This document shows positions 56,877 to 64,000 of a stretch of DNA of 64,000 nucleotides, piece by piece. The first letter of the stretch is position 1; each line of letters opens with the position of its first letter. A model generated the notes under the pieces. The model had not been told where the DNA came from. It did not search any database and worked only from the letters and a program-made list of their open reading frames with translations. The position numbers and the translations under genes were made by a program. The DNA comes from an uncultured Clostridia bacterium (GTDB lineage: Bacteria; Bacillota; Clostridia; TANB77; CAG-508). The stretch lies in NCBI GenBank assembly GCA_944390975.1, contig CALXRX010000001.1:59758-123757 (forward strand), written 5' to 3'.

Positions 56877-56897
56877 AAGTAAAGTTGAGTAGCAAAA

Positions 56898-56942
56898 AAG
56901 CGTAAGTCCAAACAAAATTGGATTTATGCTTATTTTTTTGTT
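56898..56942 (+). terminator. Leader terminator before pepV
   Basis: GCGTAAGTCCAA (56900-56911) pairs with TTGGATTTATGC (56918-56929), with two G-T pairs, followed by a T-rich run. It lies between the promoter and pepV, so it is a candidate attenuator. Confidence 0.65.
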
Positions 56943-56957
56943 TTAAGGAGGTAAAAG

Positions 56958-56990
56958 ATGAAAGAAAAATTGCATTTACTACAAAAATAA
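56958..56990 (+). CDS. Candidate 10-residue leader peptide
   Basis: AAGGAGG lies seven bases before ATG 56958; the frame encodes MKEKLHLLQK and stops at 56988. It lies after the attenuator hairpin and 33 bases before pepV. Coupling or a decoy ribosome site are possible; it could also be chance. Confidence 0.35.
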   Translation: MKEKLHLLQK

Positions 56991-57023
56991 TATATAATAT
57001 GACATATTTAAGGAGGCTGTTCA

Positions 57024-58394
57024 ATGATATTAAATATAGATTTAGAGAATCTTATTAACGAACATAAAAATGAATTAATAGAAAATATAAAAAATTTAAT
57101 CAAATATAAAAGTATTTCAGTTGAAACAGAAGGAAATATGCCGTTTGGCAAAGAAAATGCAAAATGCTTACATGAAGCATTAAATATTGCTAACAAGTAC
57201 GGATTTACAACAAAGAATTTAGATAATTATTGTGGATATGCAGAAATTGGCAAAGGAGATAAAATCATAGGAATAGCAACACATTTAGATGTAGTTCCCG
57301 CAGGAGAAGGATGGGAAACAGATCCGTTTTGTGCTACTATCAAAGATAATAAGATATATGGGAGAGGTACAAGTGATGATAAAGGTGCAGTTGTAGCCAG
57401 TATGTTAGCATTAAAAATCATAAAAGAAATGGGGATTACATTAAACAAAAGAGTTAGATTAATTATGGGGTGTGCTGAAGAAACTGGTTCAAAATGTATG
57501 CAATATTACAATGAAAGAGAAGAAGAATTCGAAATAGGATTTACACCAGATGGAAAATTTCCATGTGTCTTTGGTGAAAAAGGACATATAAGAGCAAGAT
57601 TTAAGTATACAAATCCATCATCAATAATAAATATAAATGGCGGAACAATTGATAATGCCGTTTGCGACAAATGTATAGTGCATATATACAATAATACTTT
57701 TAATCAAAAAGTACTAAAAGATTATTTGTCAGAAAATAATATAAAATTTGAGATAAAAAATGATAATGATATATGCATTATAGAAGTTAATGGTATTGCA
57801 GCACATGCAAGTACTCCATATCTTGGCAAAAATGCAATTATGTATTTAATGTCAGGACTAAAAAAAGCAGGATGTACAGATGAATTTGTAAGTTACTATT
57901 GTGATAGGTTTAATTTTGAAAATGATGGAAATGGATTTGATTTGAAATGCAACGATCAGTATGGTAACCTAACATGTGTCAATGGTAAAGTATGGATGGA
58001 AAATAAAAGTATAATTGGAAGTATTGATATTCGTGTCCCTATTACGTTAAATTCTGAAGACATAGTAAATAGACTAAAGGTAATCGATGATAAAAGAGCA
58101 ACAATTCAAGTAATGAAATATTCAGATACTACATACTTTCCAATTGCATCAAATATAGTACAGAAATTACTGAAAGTTTATCAAAATATTACTGGTGATA
58201 AGGAAAATAAGCCAATTACAACAGGTGGTGGAACTTATGCTAAGTCTCTAAAAAATTGTATTGCATTTGGCTGCAAATTTCCTAATAAAAATAATAAAAT
58301 TCATGAGGCAAATGAATTCGTTGAGATTGATGAATTATTACTACAAGTAAAATTATATGTATATGCAATTCTAGAACTATTGAATGACAAATAA
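57024..58394 (+). CDS. pepV: Dipeptidase PepV (M20)
   Basis: A 456-residue zinc dipeptidase of family M20. Metal-site blocks are visible: IGIATHLDVVPAGEGWETDPF (first His and Asp), YGRGTSDDKGAVVASMLALK (bridging Asp), MGCAEETGSKCMQYY (catalytic and ligand Glu), GFTPDGKFP and the lid-domain segment GIAAHASTPYLGKNA, and finally IHEANEFVEI (last His). This is the PepV arrangement. AGGAGG precedes ATG 57024. Its promoter and a terminator-like hairpin lie upstream, so attenuation is possible. Confidence 0.92.
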   Translation: MILNIDLENLINEHKNELIENIKNLIKYKSISVETEGNMPFGKENAKCLHEALNIANKYGFTTKNLDNYCGYAEIGKGDKIIGIATHLDVVPAGEGWETDPFCATIKDNKIYGRGTSDDKGAVVASMLALKIIKEMGITLNKRVRLIMGCAEETGSKCMQYYNEREEEFEIGFTPDGKFPCVFGEKGHIRARFKYTNPSSIININGGTIDNAVCDKCIVHIYNNTFNQKVLKDYLSENNIKFEIKNDNDICIIEVNGIAAHASTPYLGKNAIMYLMSGLKKAGCTDEFVSYYCDRFNFENDGNGFDLKCNDQYGNLTCVNGKVWMENKSIIGSIDIRVPITLNSEDIVNRLKVIDDKRATIQVMKYSDTTYFPIASNIVQKLLKVYQNITGDKENKPITTGGGTYAKSLKNCIAFGCKFPNKNNKIHEANEFVEIDELLLQVKLYVYAILELLNDK

Positions 58395-58504
58395 AGTAAG
58401 TTGCATACTAATTGAAAAATGTTAATAAAAATTGCAGAATTGTAAGAAAAAGTTGCTAGAAAACTGACTATAAAAGTGTTACACTTAATTTGGAGGTGGA
58501 TAAA

Positions 58505-58954
58505 ATGAATTTAGGAAATAATTTGTTTCAAGTAAGAAAAAAAGCAGGATTATCACAAGAAGTAGTTGCTGAAAAATTAGGTGTAAGTAGACAGACTATT
58601 TCAAAATGGGAAACAGATGAAACTGTTCCAGATATATATCAAGCAAAAAGACTAGCAAAGTTATATAATCTATCATTAGATGAATTAATAGATTTTGATA
58701 TTGATATGAAAGAAATAGAAGAAGTAATAAAAAATACAGATGAGAAAAAAGAAGAAAAAATTGATTGGACAAATGCTTGGAGTAAAAAATATCCTGTACT
58801 TGCGACATATCAAAGTAAAGTTGATATATCAAAGTATGTTTTGGAAATTAGAAATATGCTTAATAGCTTAGAAAAAGAGTATGGATATAGCAAATTAGAT
58901 AGTATGTTAGTTTTAAAAGATATTTTGTATCACGAATGGAAAGATAATAAATAA
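58505..58954 (+). CDS. XRE-family transcriptional regulator
   Basis: A 149-residue regulator with an N-terminal Cro/C1 helix-turn-helix (NLFQVRKKAGLSQEVVAEKL; GVSRQTISKWETDETVPDIYQ) and a C-terminal helical part of unknown role (LRDIL-like helix ending in YHEWKDNK). ATG 58505 has GGAGGTGG upstream; the TTG at 58490 lies before that site. The target is unknown. A terminator follows at 58992-59030. Confidence 0.88.
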   Translation: MNLGNNLFQVRKKAGLSQEVVAEKLGVSRQTISKWETDETVPDIYQAKRLAKLYNLSLDELIDFDIDMKEIEEVIKNTDEKKEEKIDWTNAWSKKYPVLATYQSKVDISKYVLEIRNMLNSLEKEYGYSKLDSMLVLKDILYHEWKDNK

Positions 58955-58991
58955 CACAACACACACGTTTTACTTAATAGAAAATTTAAAT

Positions 58992-59030
58992 AAAACAGAG
59001 TAAATTTTTTACACATATTCTGTTTTTATT
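58992..59030 (+). terminator. Terminator after HTH gene
   Basis: AAAACAGA pairs with TCTGTTTT, followed by TATTTAT. The loop is about 20 bases. Confidence 0.55.
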
Positions 59031-59765
59031 TATACTTAGGAAACAGTAGAGTAGGGGGAGATAACCCTAAAATTACATATAACAAAATAGATTAATATAA
59101 AATAAATTTACTTATATATCAAAATAATATTTCTTAATTATTTATAAGAGGAAAATTTGAAAAGTTTAAAAATAGAATAAAAAATATAATTATATAAAAA
59201 ATTATTAAGTAAAAATAAAATTAATATTTTATAAAATTCCAAAAATAATTTTGTGCAAAGTTTTAAATTTATAAAATCATATTTCAAATTGGAATATTAA
59301 TAATAATTGAATTATTGAGATAAAGCTATAAATAATTACAATTATATAATATATAATTATATAAAAATTTAAAAAACTAAAAAACAAAAGATTTTTATAT
59401 AAAATTAGTGAAATTGTCAAAGTATTGATATAAGTGTAGTTTAAGCAAAAAAGTGCCAAAAAAGCGACGCACGAGGATCGATTTTAAGCCGTTTTTATTT
59501 TTTAGACATATAGTTTGTTGTCCTAAAAATAGGGATATTTTAGAGAAAACGGCTAAAATCAATTTTAAGCAATTTTTTTATAAAAGATAACAAGTATATA
59601 ATTAGTAATATATGAATGAATAATAATAGCTAGATAAAGCTTATATAAAAAGCTAAAAGCTAGTAGTAGCAAGGCTTATAAAGGACATCTGCAAAAGGTG
59701 TCTTATATTTTACCCCTATGTCTTATTGCACAAAAGTTTCATTTTGTGCAATGTTGTGTTTTTAT
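59031..59765. other. Gene-free region with several inverted repeats
   Basis: No convincing gene in about 735 bases. Notable elements: AGGG/CCCT around 59054-59070; GATTTTAAGCCGTTTT (from 59480) facing AAAACGGCTAAAATC (to about 59560) as a long imperfect hairpin with CCTAAAAATAGG near the tip; a GC-richer patch AAAAGCGACGCACGAGGATCG at 59459-59480; GACATCT/AGGTGTC near 59686-59702; and the perfect TTGCACAAAA/TTTTGTGCAA hairpin at 59727-59752. A small RNA on either strand is possible. Confidence 0.5.
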
Positions 59766-59792
59766 AAAAGAGAGCTTACAGCCCTCCTCTTG
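59766..59792 (-). terminator. Terminator after rho
   Basis: On the minus strand GAGGGCT pairs with AGCTCTC (one G-T pair) around GTA, followed by TTTTAT. Confidence 0.65.
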
Positions 59793-59801
59793 ATATCTAT
59801 T

Positions 59802-61124
59802 CTATTTATATTGCTTCAAGAATATTTCCATATTTTCTAAAAAATCTTTATTTGATTTTGTAGCAACTAATTGATTTAATAATTGTTCTGTAACTTCTGC
59901 AACTGACATACTTGACATTGCTTTTCTTAATGCAAAAACAATTTCTAATTCTTTTTGATCTAGTAATAAATCTTCCCTTCTAGTACCAGATTTATTTATA
60001 TCAATTGCTGGAAAAATTCGTTTTTCTGATAATTTTCTATCTAAATGTACTTCCATATTACCAGTTCCCTTAAATTCTTCAAAAATGACTTCATCCATTC
60101 TACTTCCTGTTTCAACTAAAGCAGAAGCAAGTATAGTTAAACTTCCTCCATCTTCTATATTTCTTGCTGCTCCAAAAAACTTTTTTGGTTTGTGTAAAGC
60201 ACCTGGATCAAAACCACCTGATAAAGTTCTTCCTGATGAAGGAATAACTAAATTATATGCTCTTGCTAATCTTGTGATACTATCTAGTAGTATTACAACG
60301 TCTTTTTTTTGTTCAGTAAGCCTTTTTGCTCTTTCTAAAACCATTTCTGCAACTTTTACATGATGCTCTGGTAATTCATCAAATGTTGAATATATTACTT
60401 CTCCATTTATAGAACGTTTCATATCAGTTACTTCTTCAGGTCTTTCATCTATTAATAGTACTATTAATTCTACTTCAGGATTATTAGTTGTGATACTATT
60501 TGCAATTTTCTTTAAAAGTGTTGTTTTTCCTACTTTTGGTGGGGCTACAATCATTCCCCTTTGCCCTTTTCCAATAGGTGAAATTAAATCTATAAGTCTC
60601 ATTGCATATTCATTTGGAGTTGTTTCTAGACGTAATCTTTCTTGTGGATATATTGGTGTTAAATCATCAAAGGTTTTCCTCTTAAATGCTTTTTCTGGAG
60701 ATTCACCATTTACTTCTCCAACAAATATTAAAGCAGGGAATTTTTCGCCTTCTTTAGGCTGTCTAGAAATTCCTTTTATTTTATCACCAGTATCTAACTT
60801 AAATCTCCTTATTTGAACTGGTGAAATATAAATGTCATTAGGTGTAGACAAATAATTTTCACCTCTTAAAAAACCATAGCCATCTGGTAAAACTTCTAAT
60901 ATTCCTTCTACAATTTGATCATCTACATTAGTTACTTTATAGCTGTCATTTGAATGAGCAGTTGATTTGTTTGCAGTGCTATCATTTTTTTCTTTTTCTA
61001 TAGAAGTATCTAAGTTCTTTAGTTCTTCAATAATTTCGTTCTTTTTTAATTTAGACCAATTTTTAAGTTGTTTTTCTTTGGCAAGTTGCTTTAATTCTGC
61101 CAAAGATTTTTCTTCATACCCCAT
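59802..61124 (-). CDS. rho: Transcription termination factor Rho
   Basis: Rho is a hexameric RNA-dependent ATPase that ends transcription. The 440-residue protein has the N-terminal helix bundle ([20 protein letters not shown]), a short Lys/Ser-rich insert, the cold-shock-like RNA-binding domain ([20 protein letters not shown]), Walker [21 protein letters not shown] near residue 188, Walker [18 protein letters not shown], the Q loop region and [21 protein letters not shown] (R-loop side). GGAGGG precedes ATG 61124. Confidence 0.97.
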   Translation of the reverse strand: MGYEEKSLAELKQLAKEKQLKNWSKLKKNEIIEELKNLDTSIEKEKNDSTANKSTAHSNDSYKVTNVDDQIVEGILEVLPDGYGFLRGENYLSTPNDIYISPVQIRRFKLDTGDKIKGISRQPKEGEKFPALIFVGEVNGESPEKAFKRKTFDDLTPIYPQERLRLETTPNEYAMRLIDLISPIGKGQRGMIVAPPKVGKTTLLKKIANSITTNNPEVELIVLLIDERPEEVTDMKRSINGEVIYSTFDELPEHHVKVAEMVLERAKRLTEQKKDVVILLDSITRLARAYNLVIPSSGRTLSGGFDPGALHKPKKFFGAARNIEDGGSLTILASALVETGSRMDEVIFEEFKGTGNMEVHLDRKLSEKRIFPAIDINKSGTRREDLLLDQKELEIVFALRKAMSSMSVAEVTEQLLNQLVATKSNKDFLENMEIFLKQYK

Positions 61125-61205
61125 ATGTACCCTCCATATTTATTTTACTTTCCCTTATGTATAATATTTTATCATATAAATTAATATAACTCTAGTCATT
61201 AAATG

Positions 61206-61247
61206 AAAATAATCTATAAAACATAAGTTCTACAGATTATTTTCCTA
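61206..61247 (-). terminator. Terminator overlapping the divIC end
   Basis: GAAAATAATCT pairs with AGATTATTTTC; on the minus strand it starts within the divIC stop region and ends in a T-rich tract. Confidence 0.6.
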
Positions 61248-61509
61248 TATCTATATATACTTTTTCATTAGGTAAATACATATCTAACTTTTCACGTGCT
61301 AGTTCTTCTATATATTCTGGAGAAGAAATATTTTCTTTTGTTGCAAGTAATGTTTGATTATATTCTTCTTGTTCTTTTATTTTATCTTTTAAATTAGCTT
61401 GTTGATTGTTATATGCATTTATTGATTTTTGCTGATTTATAAAAGTTATTGAAACATACAATATAACAATTACAAGAAAAAATTTTTTAATTAATTTATT
61501 TATTTTCAT
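61237..61509 (-). CDS. divIC: Septum formation protein DivIC/FtsB family
   Basis: A 90-residue bitopic division protein: a short basic cytoplasmic part, one transmembrane helix (KKFFLVIVILYVSITFI) and a coiled coil (NNQQANLKDKIKEQEEYNQTL), then the conserved SSPEYIEELAREKLDMYLPNE with the family motif for FtsB/DivIC. ATG 61509 with TTGGAGTG upstream is chosen; the frame extends upstream through sequence without family resemblance. Together with yabP and yabQ this matches the Bacillus gene order yabP-yabQ-divIC. Confidence 0.9.
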   Translation of the reverse strand: MKINKLIKKFFLVIVILYVSITFINQQKSINAYNNQQANLKDKIKEQEEYNQTLLATKENISSPEYIEELAREKLDMYLPNEKVYIDIGK

Positions 61510-61605
61510 AAGTATATTACACTCCAATTTATCTAATAAATGTAAAAATTCCCTACGGAAACTTACTATATATATATTTCTACATATATAGTAAAAATCC
61601 TTCAT

Positions 61606-62097
61606 TTATGTTTCATTTTTTGTAGATTTTTGTGATTTTTTTATATTTTTGAAATAATGTAAGAAATTTATTTTATTTTTTGTAAAAATTTTTCTTATAT
61701 TTATAATAATAAAAGAAATTGGTCGAAATAATAGTTTCTTTACTATATTTAATATAAATTTGAGCGGGTATATTATAATTTTTTTAACTATTTGTTTAAT
61801 AATGGAAATTATGCCTACTGTTATTTTCATAAAATATTTGCTAATTGTTAAAATATAGATTGAAATTCCAAGAATTATTCCTAAAAATATAAAAAAACGA
61901 ATTTCACCATTATTGTAATTAAAAATAAAATATAATGTTAAAACTCCTGCTACAATCCAGAATAAAATATCTTCTATATAAGTTATAATATCTGAAGTTT
62001 TAAAAGATTTTCTTAACACTCTAAATATATCAAATAAAAAACCAACTAAAATTCCATTTATTATAAAAATTAAAAATAAAAAAGCTTGATTATTCAA
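61606..62097 (-). CDS. yabQ: Spore cortex biosynthesis protein YabQ
   Basis: A 163-residue membrane protein with an N-terminal bundle of three to four transmembrane segments (FLFLIFIINGILVGFLFDIFRVLRK; DIITYIEDILFWIVAGVLTL) and a basic, amphipathic C-terminus. The motif DxFRVLRK and EDILFW are typical of YabQ, needed for cortex formation in Bacillus. The start is TTG 62097 with AGGTG upstream. Followed by divIC on the same strand. Confidence 0.9.
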   Translation of the reverse strand: MNNQAFLFLIFIINGILVGFLFDIFRVLRKSFKTSDIITYIEDILFWIVAGVLTLYFIFNYNNGEIRFFIFLGIILGISIYILTISKYFMKITVGIISIIKQIVKKIIIYPLKFILNIVKKLLFRPISFIIINIRKIFTKNKINFLHYFKNIKKSQKSTKNET

Positions 62098-62114
62098 TGT
62101 CTAACACCTATTTT

Positions 62115-62411
62115 CTATTTAAAAATTTTTCCTAAAATACTTCCACCCTTTTTCTCCATTTCCTTTTCACTATAGTTCATACTGAATATATCTCCTTCTA
62201 CAACTACTTCTGAAGTATCTATGCTCAACTTATTTATCCTTAGGTCTTCTCCTTTTATAGTTAATAAGCCTAATTCTGTTTCTATTATTACTACTTGATC
62301 ATCAAAACTTAATACATCTAAAACTCCTGATACAGATAATTTTTCTCTGTTTTCTAATACTAAATTTTGAATAACATTATTATTAATACTTTTTCTTTCT
62401 TCTGAAACCAT
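62115..62411 (-). CDS. yabP: Sporulation protein YabP
   Basis: A 98-residue protein with the YabP/YqfC pattern: LVLENREKLSVSGVLDVLSF followed by VVIIETELGLLTIKGEDLRI and the short C-terminal motif DTSEVVVEGDIFSMNYSE. It is a mother-cell spore morphogenesis protein of the yabP-yabQ pair. GGGAG lies before ATG 62411. yabQ follows after 17 bases. Confidence 0.92.
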   Translation of the reverse strand: MVSEERKSINNNVIQNLVLENREKLSVSGVLDVLSFDDQVVIIETELGLLTIKGEDLRINKLSIDTSEVVVEGDIFSMNYSEKEMEKKGGSILGKIFK

Positions 62412-62507
62412 TTACCCCAACTCCCATCTAACTTTACAGTCTAAATTATATATATTCACAACTTGCCCAACTTAGAACTTTATATAAATTAAATTTACAA
62501 AAAAGAC

Positions 62508-62551
62508 ACAAAAAAGAACTATTTAGTAATGTTTTTTATCTAAATAGTTCT
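62508..62551 (-). terminator. Terminator after purH
   Basis: AGAACTATTTAG (62515-62526) pairs perfectly with CTAAATAGTTCT (62540-62551); on the minus strand it is followed by a T-run. Confidence 0.8.
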
Positions 62552-62629
62552 CATTTTTAATAAATGCTATAATGTAAATAATAAATAATAAATAATATGT
62601 ATTAAATAACAAGTATTAAATAATATGTA

Positions 62630-64000
62630 TTAATGTCTAAAATGTCTCATTCCTGTGAATATCATACTAATACCATATTCATTGCATTTATCAATAGATT
62701 CTTGATCTCTTATTGAACCACCTGGTTGGATAATTGCTGTAATTCCTGCTTTATGAGCTTCTTCAACACAATCTGCAAATGGGAAAAAAGCATCAGATGC
62801 AAGAACAGCTCCTTGTGTAATTCCGTGTTCAATTAATTCCTCAGCATGTTCAACAGATTGTTTTGTTGCCCATATTCTATTTACTTGCCCTGGACCAATT
62901 CCAATTGATTGCTTATCTTTTCCTAATGCAATACCATTTGATTTTACATATTTTACAATTTTCCAAGTAAATAACATATCTTCTAATTCTTTATCTGTAG
63001 GTTTTCTATTTGTTACAACTTCATAGTTATCTAATAATTTATTATCTATTGATTGCACAATAATTCCACCATTTATTTTTTTAATATCATAAGCTCCTTG
63101 GGGTTGTTTTACTTCAATGTTTGGTAATTGTAATACTCTTAAATTCTTCTTTGTTTGTAATAACTCTAAAGCTTCTTTTTCATATGATGGAGCAACAATT
63201 ACTTCTAAAAAGATTTCTTTCATTTCTTTTGCTATTTCTACTGTTATTTCTCTATTTACTACTACAATTCCACCAAAAATAGATGTTTTATCTGCATTAA
63301 ATGCTTTTTTCCAAGCAGAATATATGTCTTTACTGCTACCTACTCCACATGGATTACCGTGTTTACAAGCAACAACTGTTGGCTCGTCAAATTCTTTTAA
63401 TAATTCTAGGGCTCCATTAGTGTCATTAATATTGTTAAAAGATAATTCTTTACCATTTAATTGTTTTGCTACTGTTAAACTGCCTTCACATTTTCCAATT
63501 TCTTTATATAAAGCACCTTTTTGATGAGGATTTTCACCATATCTCATTTCTTGTACTTTTTCATATGTTAAAGTAAGTTCTGTTGGAAAACTCTCATCTT
63601 TTCTTTCCTCTTTTATATAATTGCAAATCATAGCATCATAACTAGCTGTATGTTCAAATACTTTTTGCATTAGATAAAATTTTGTATCTAAAGATACTTT
63701 CCCGTTTTCTTTTAATTCTTCTAGCACTTTAGTGTAATCATTAGGGTCTGTTATTACTGCAACATCTTGATAATTTTTTGCAGCACTACGCAACATTGTA
63801 GGTCCACCAATATCTATGTTTTCTACAGCATCTTGTCTAGATACACCATCTTTTAAAATTGTTTGTTTAAAAGGATATAAATTAACAACTACAAAATCTA
63901 TTGTGTCTATACCTAGTTCTTTTAATTGATTCATATGATTTTCATTATTTCTTATTGCTAAAATTCCTGCATGTACTTTTGGATGTAAAGTTTTTACTCT
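62630..64000 (-). CDS. purH: AICAR transformylase / IMP cyclohydrolase (5' end missing)
   Basis: PurH performs the last two steps of IMP synthesis. The frame is open to the window edge; the first visible residues are [15 protein letters not shown], part of the IMP cyclohydrolase domain, so only the extreme N-terminus is missing. Then [10 protein letters not shown] and [17 protein letters not shown] follow. The transformylase domain shows [28 protein letters not shown] (catalytic Lys-His), [11 protein letters not shown] and the terminal [36 protein letters not shown] in pieces. It supplies IMP for the guaB/guaA branch at 41-45 kb. Confidence 0.97.
   Translation of the reverse strand, partial: RVKTLHPKVHAGILAIRNNENHMNQLKELGIDTIDFVVVNLYPFKQTILKDGVSRQDAVENIDIGGPTMLRSAAKNYQDVAVITDPNDYTKVLEELKENGKVSLDTKFYLMQKVFEHTASYDAMICNYIKEERKDESFPTELTLTYEKVQEMRYGENPHQKGALYKEIGKCEGSLTVAKQLNGKELSFNNINDTNGALELLKEFDEPTVVACKHGNPCGVGSSKDIYSAWKKAFNADKTSIFGGIVVVNREITVEIAKEMKEIFLEVIVAPSYEKEALELLQTKKNLRVLQLPNIEVKQPQGAYDIKKINGGIIVQSIDNKLLDNYEVVTNRKPTDKELEDMLFTWKIVKYVKSNGIALGKDKQSIGIGPGQVNRIWATKQSVEHAEELIEHGITQGAVLASDAFFPFADCVEEAHKAGITAIIQPGGSIRDQESIDKCNEYGISMIFTGMRHFRH

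Overview
The window is a low-GC, AT-rich bacterial chromosome segment. It carries a complete spoIIIAA-AH engulfment-channel operon, spoVFB, yabP/yabQ, a BclA-type exosporium domain protein and Gram-positive housekeeping genes (plsY, pgsA, ligA with NAD-ligase motifs, PepV). This points to an endospore-forming member of the Firmicutes, most likely an anaerobic Clostridia-class lineage (pta-ackA, FucO-type alcohol dehydrogenase). A 2789-residue M26 (IgA1-protease-like) surface metallopeptidase suggests an animal-associated lifestyle; that is inference.

Layout: 1-5.8 kb yebC end and the spoIIIA operon; 5.8-9.6 kb priA-def-fmt; 9.6-10.4 kb a coiled-coil repeat gene enclosed by inverted repeats; 10.6-15 kb fucO-like dehydrogenase, tRNA-Thr(CGU), a PIN/AbrB toxin-antitoxin pair, an MFS transporter with a terminator-bearing leader, and an ECF-S-like membrane protein; 15.2-23.1 kb ftsY, UPF0182, DUF5665, pgsA, ligA, a CmpB-type membrane protein; 23.1-26.4 kb (minus) transglycosylase, rqcH, acyl-ACP thioesterase; 26.5-31.9 kb tRNA-Thr(GGU), ychF, M18 peptidase, rpmF, dCMP deaminase, a polytopic membrane protein; 31.9-37.6 kb der-plsY-gpsA-zinc ribbon-dtd, a lipoprotein and rnpB; 37.6-45.6 kb an HTH gene, RluD-type synthase, pta-ackA, guaB, a candidate structured RNA, spoVFB, guaA; 45.6-58.9 kb SOS-controlled yneA-like gene, tyrosine recombinase, MGMT-like gene, giant M26 protein, BclA_C protein, PepV, HTH gene; 59-64 kb (minus) rho, divIC, yabQ, yabP, purH (cut by the window end).

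The outstanding observation is translational. Eight otherwise well-conserved genes (spoIIIAB, spoIIIAE, spoIIIAG, ftsY, a monofunctional transglycosylase, an acyl-ACP thioesterase, an RluD-family synthase and spoVFB) are each split by one +1 frame change. All eight changes have the same form: an in-frame CGG codon whose C must be skipped, so that C-GGN is read as one conserved glycine (CGGA x4, CGGU x2, CGGG x1, CGGC x1). By my manual reading no intact protein gene in the window uses CGG in frame, although the trinucleotide occurs about 45 times in the other two phases inside genes. The codons just before the site are diverse, which argues against classical P-site slippage. I propose that CGG is not an arginine codon in this organism and that CGGN is decoded as a four-base glycine codon, or triggers an obligatory +1 shift, possibly through a tRNA-Gly with an enlarged anticodon loop encoded outside this window. 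I know of no described bacterial genome that does this systematically. Sequencing error and pseudogenisation are the main alternatives and are addressed in the findings.
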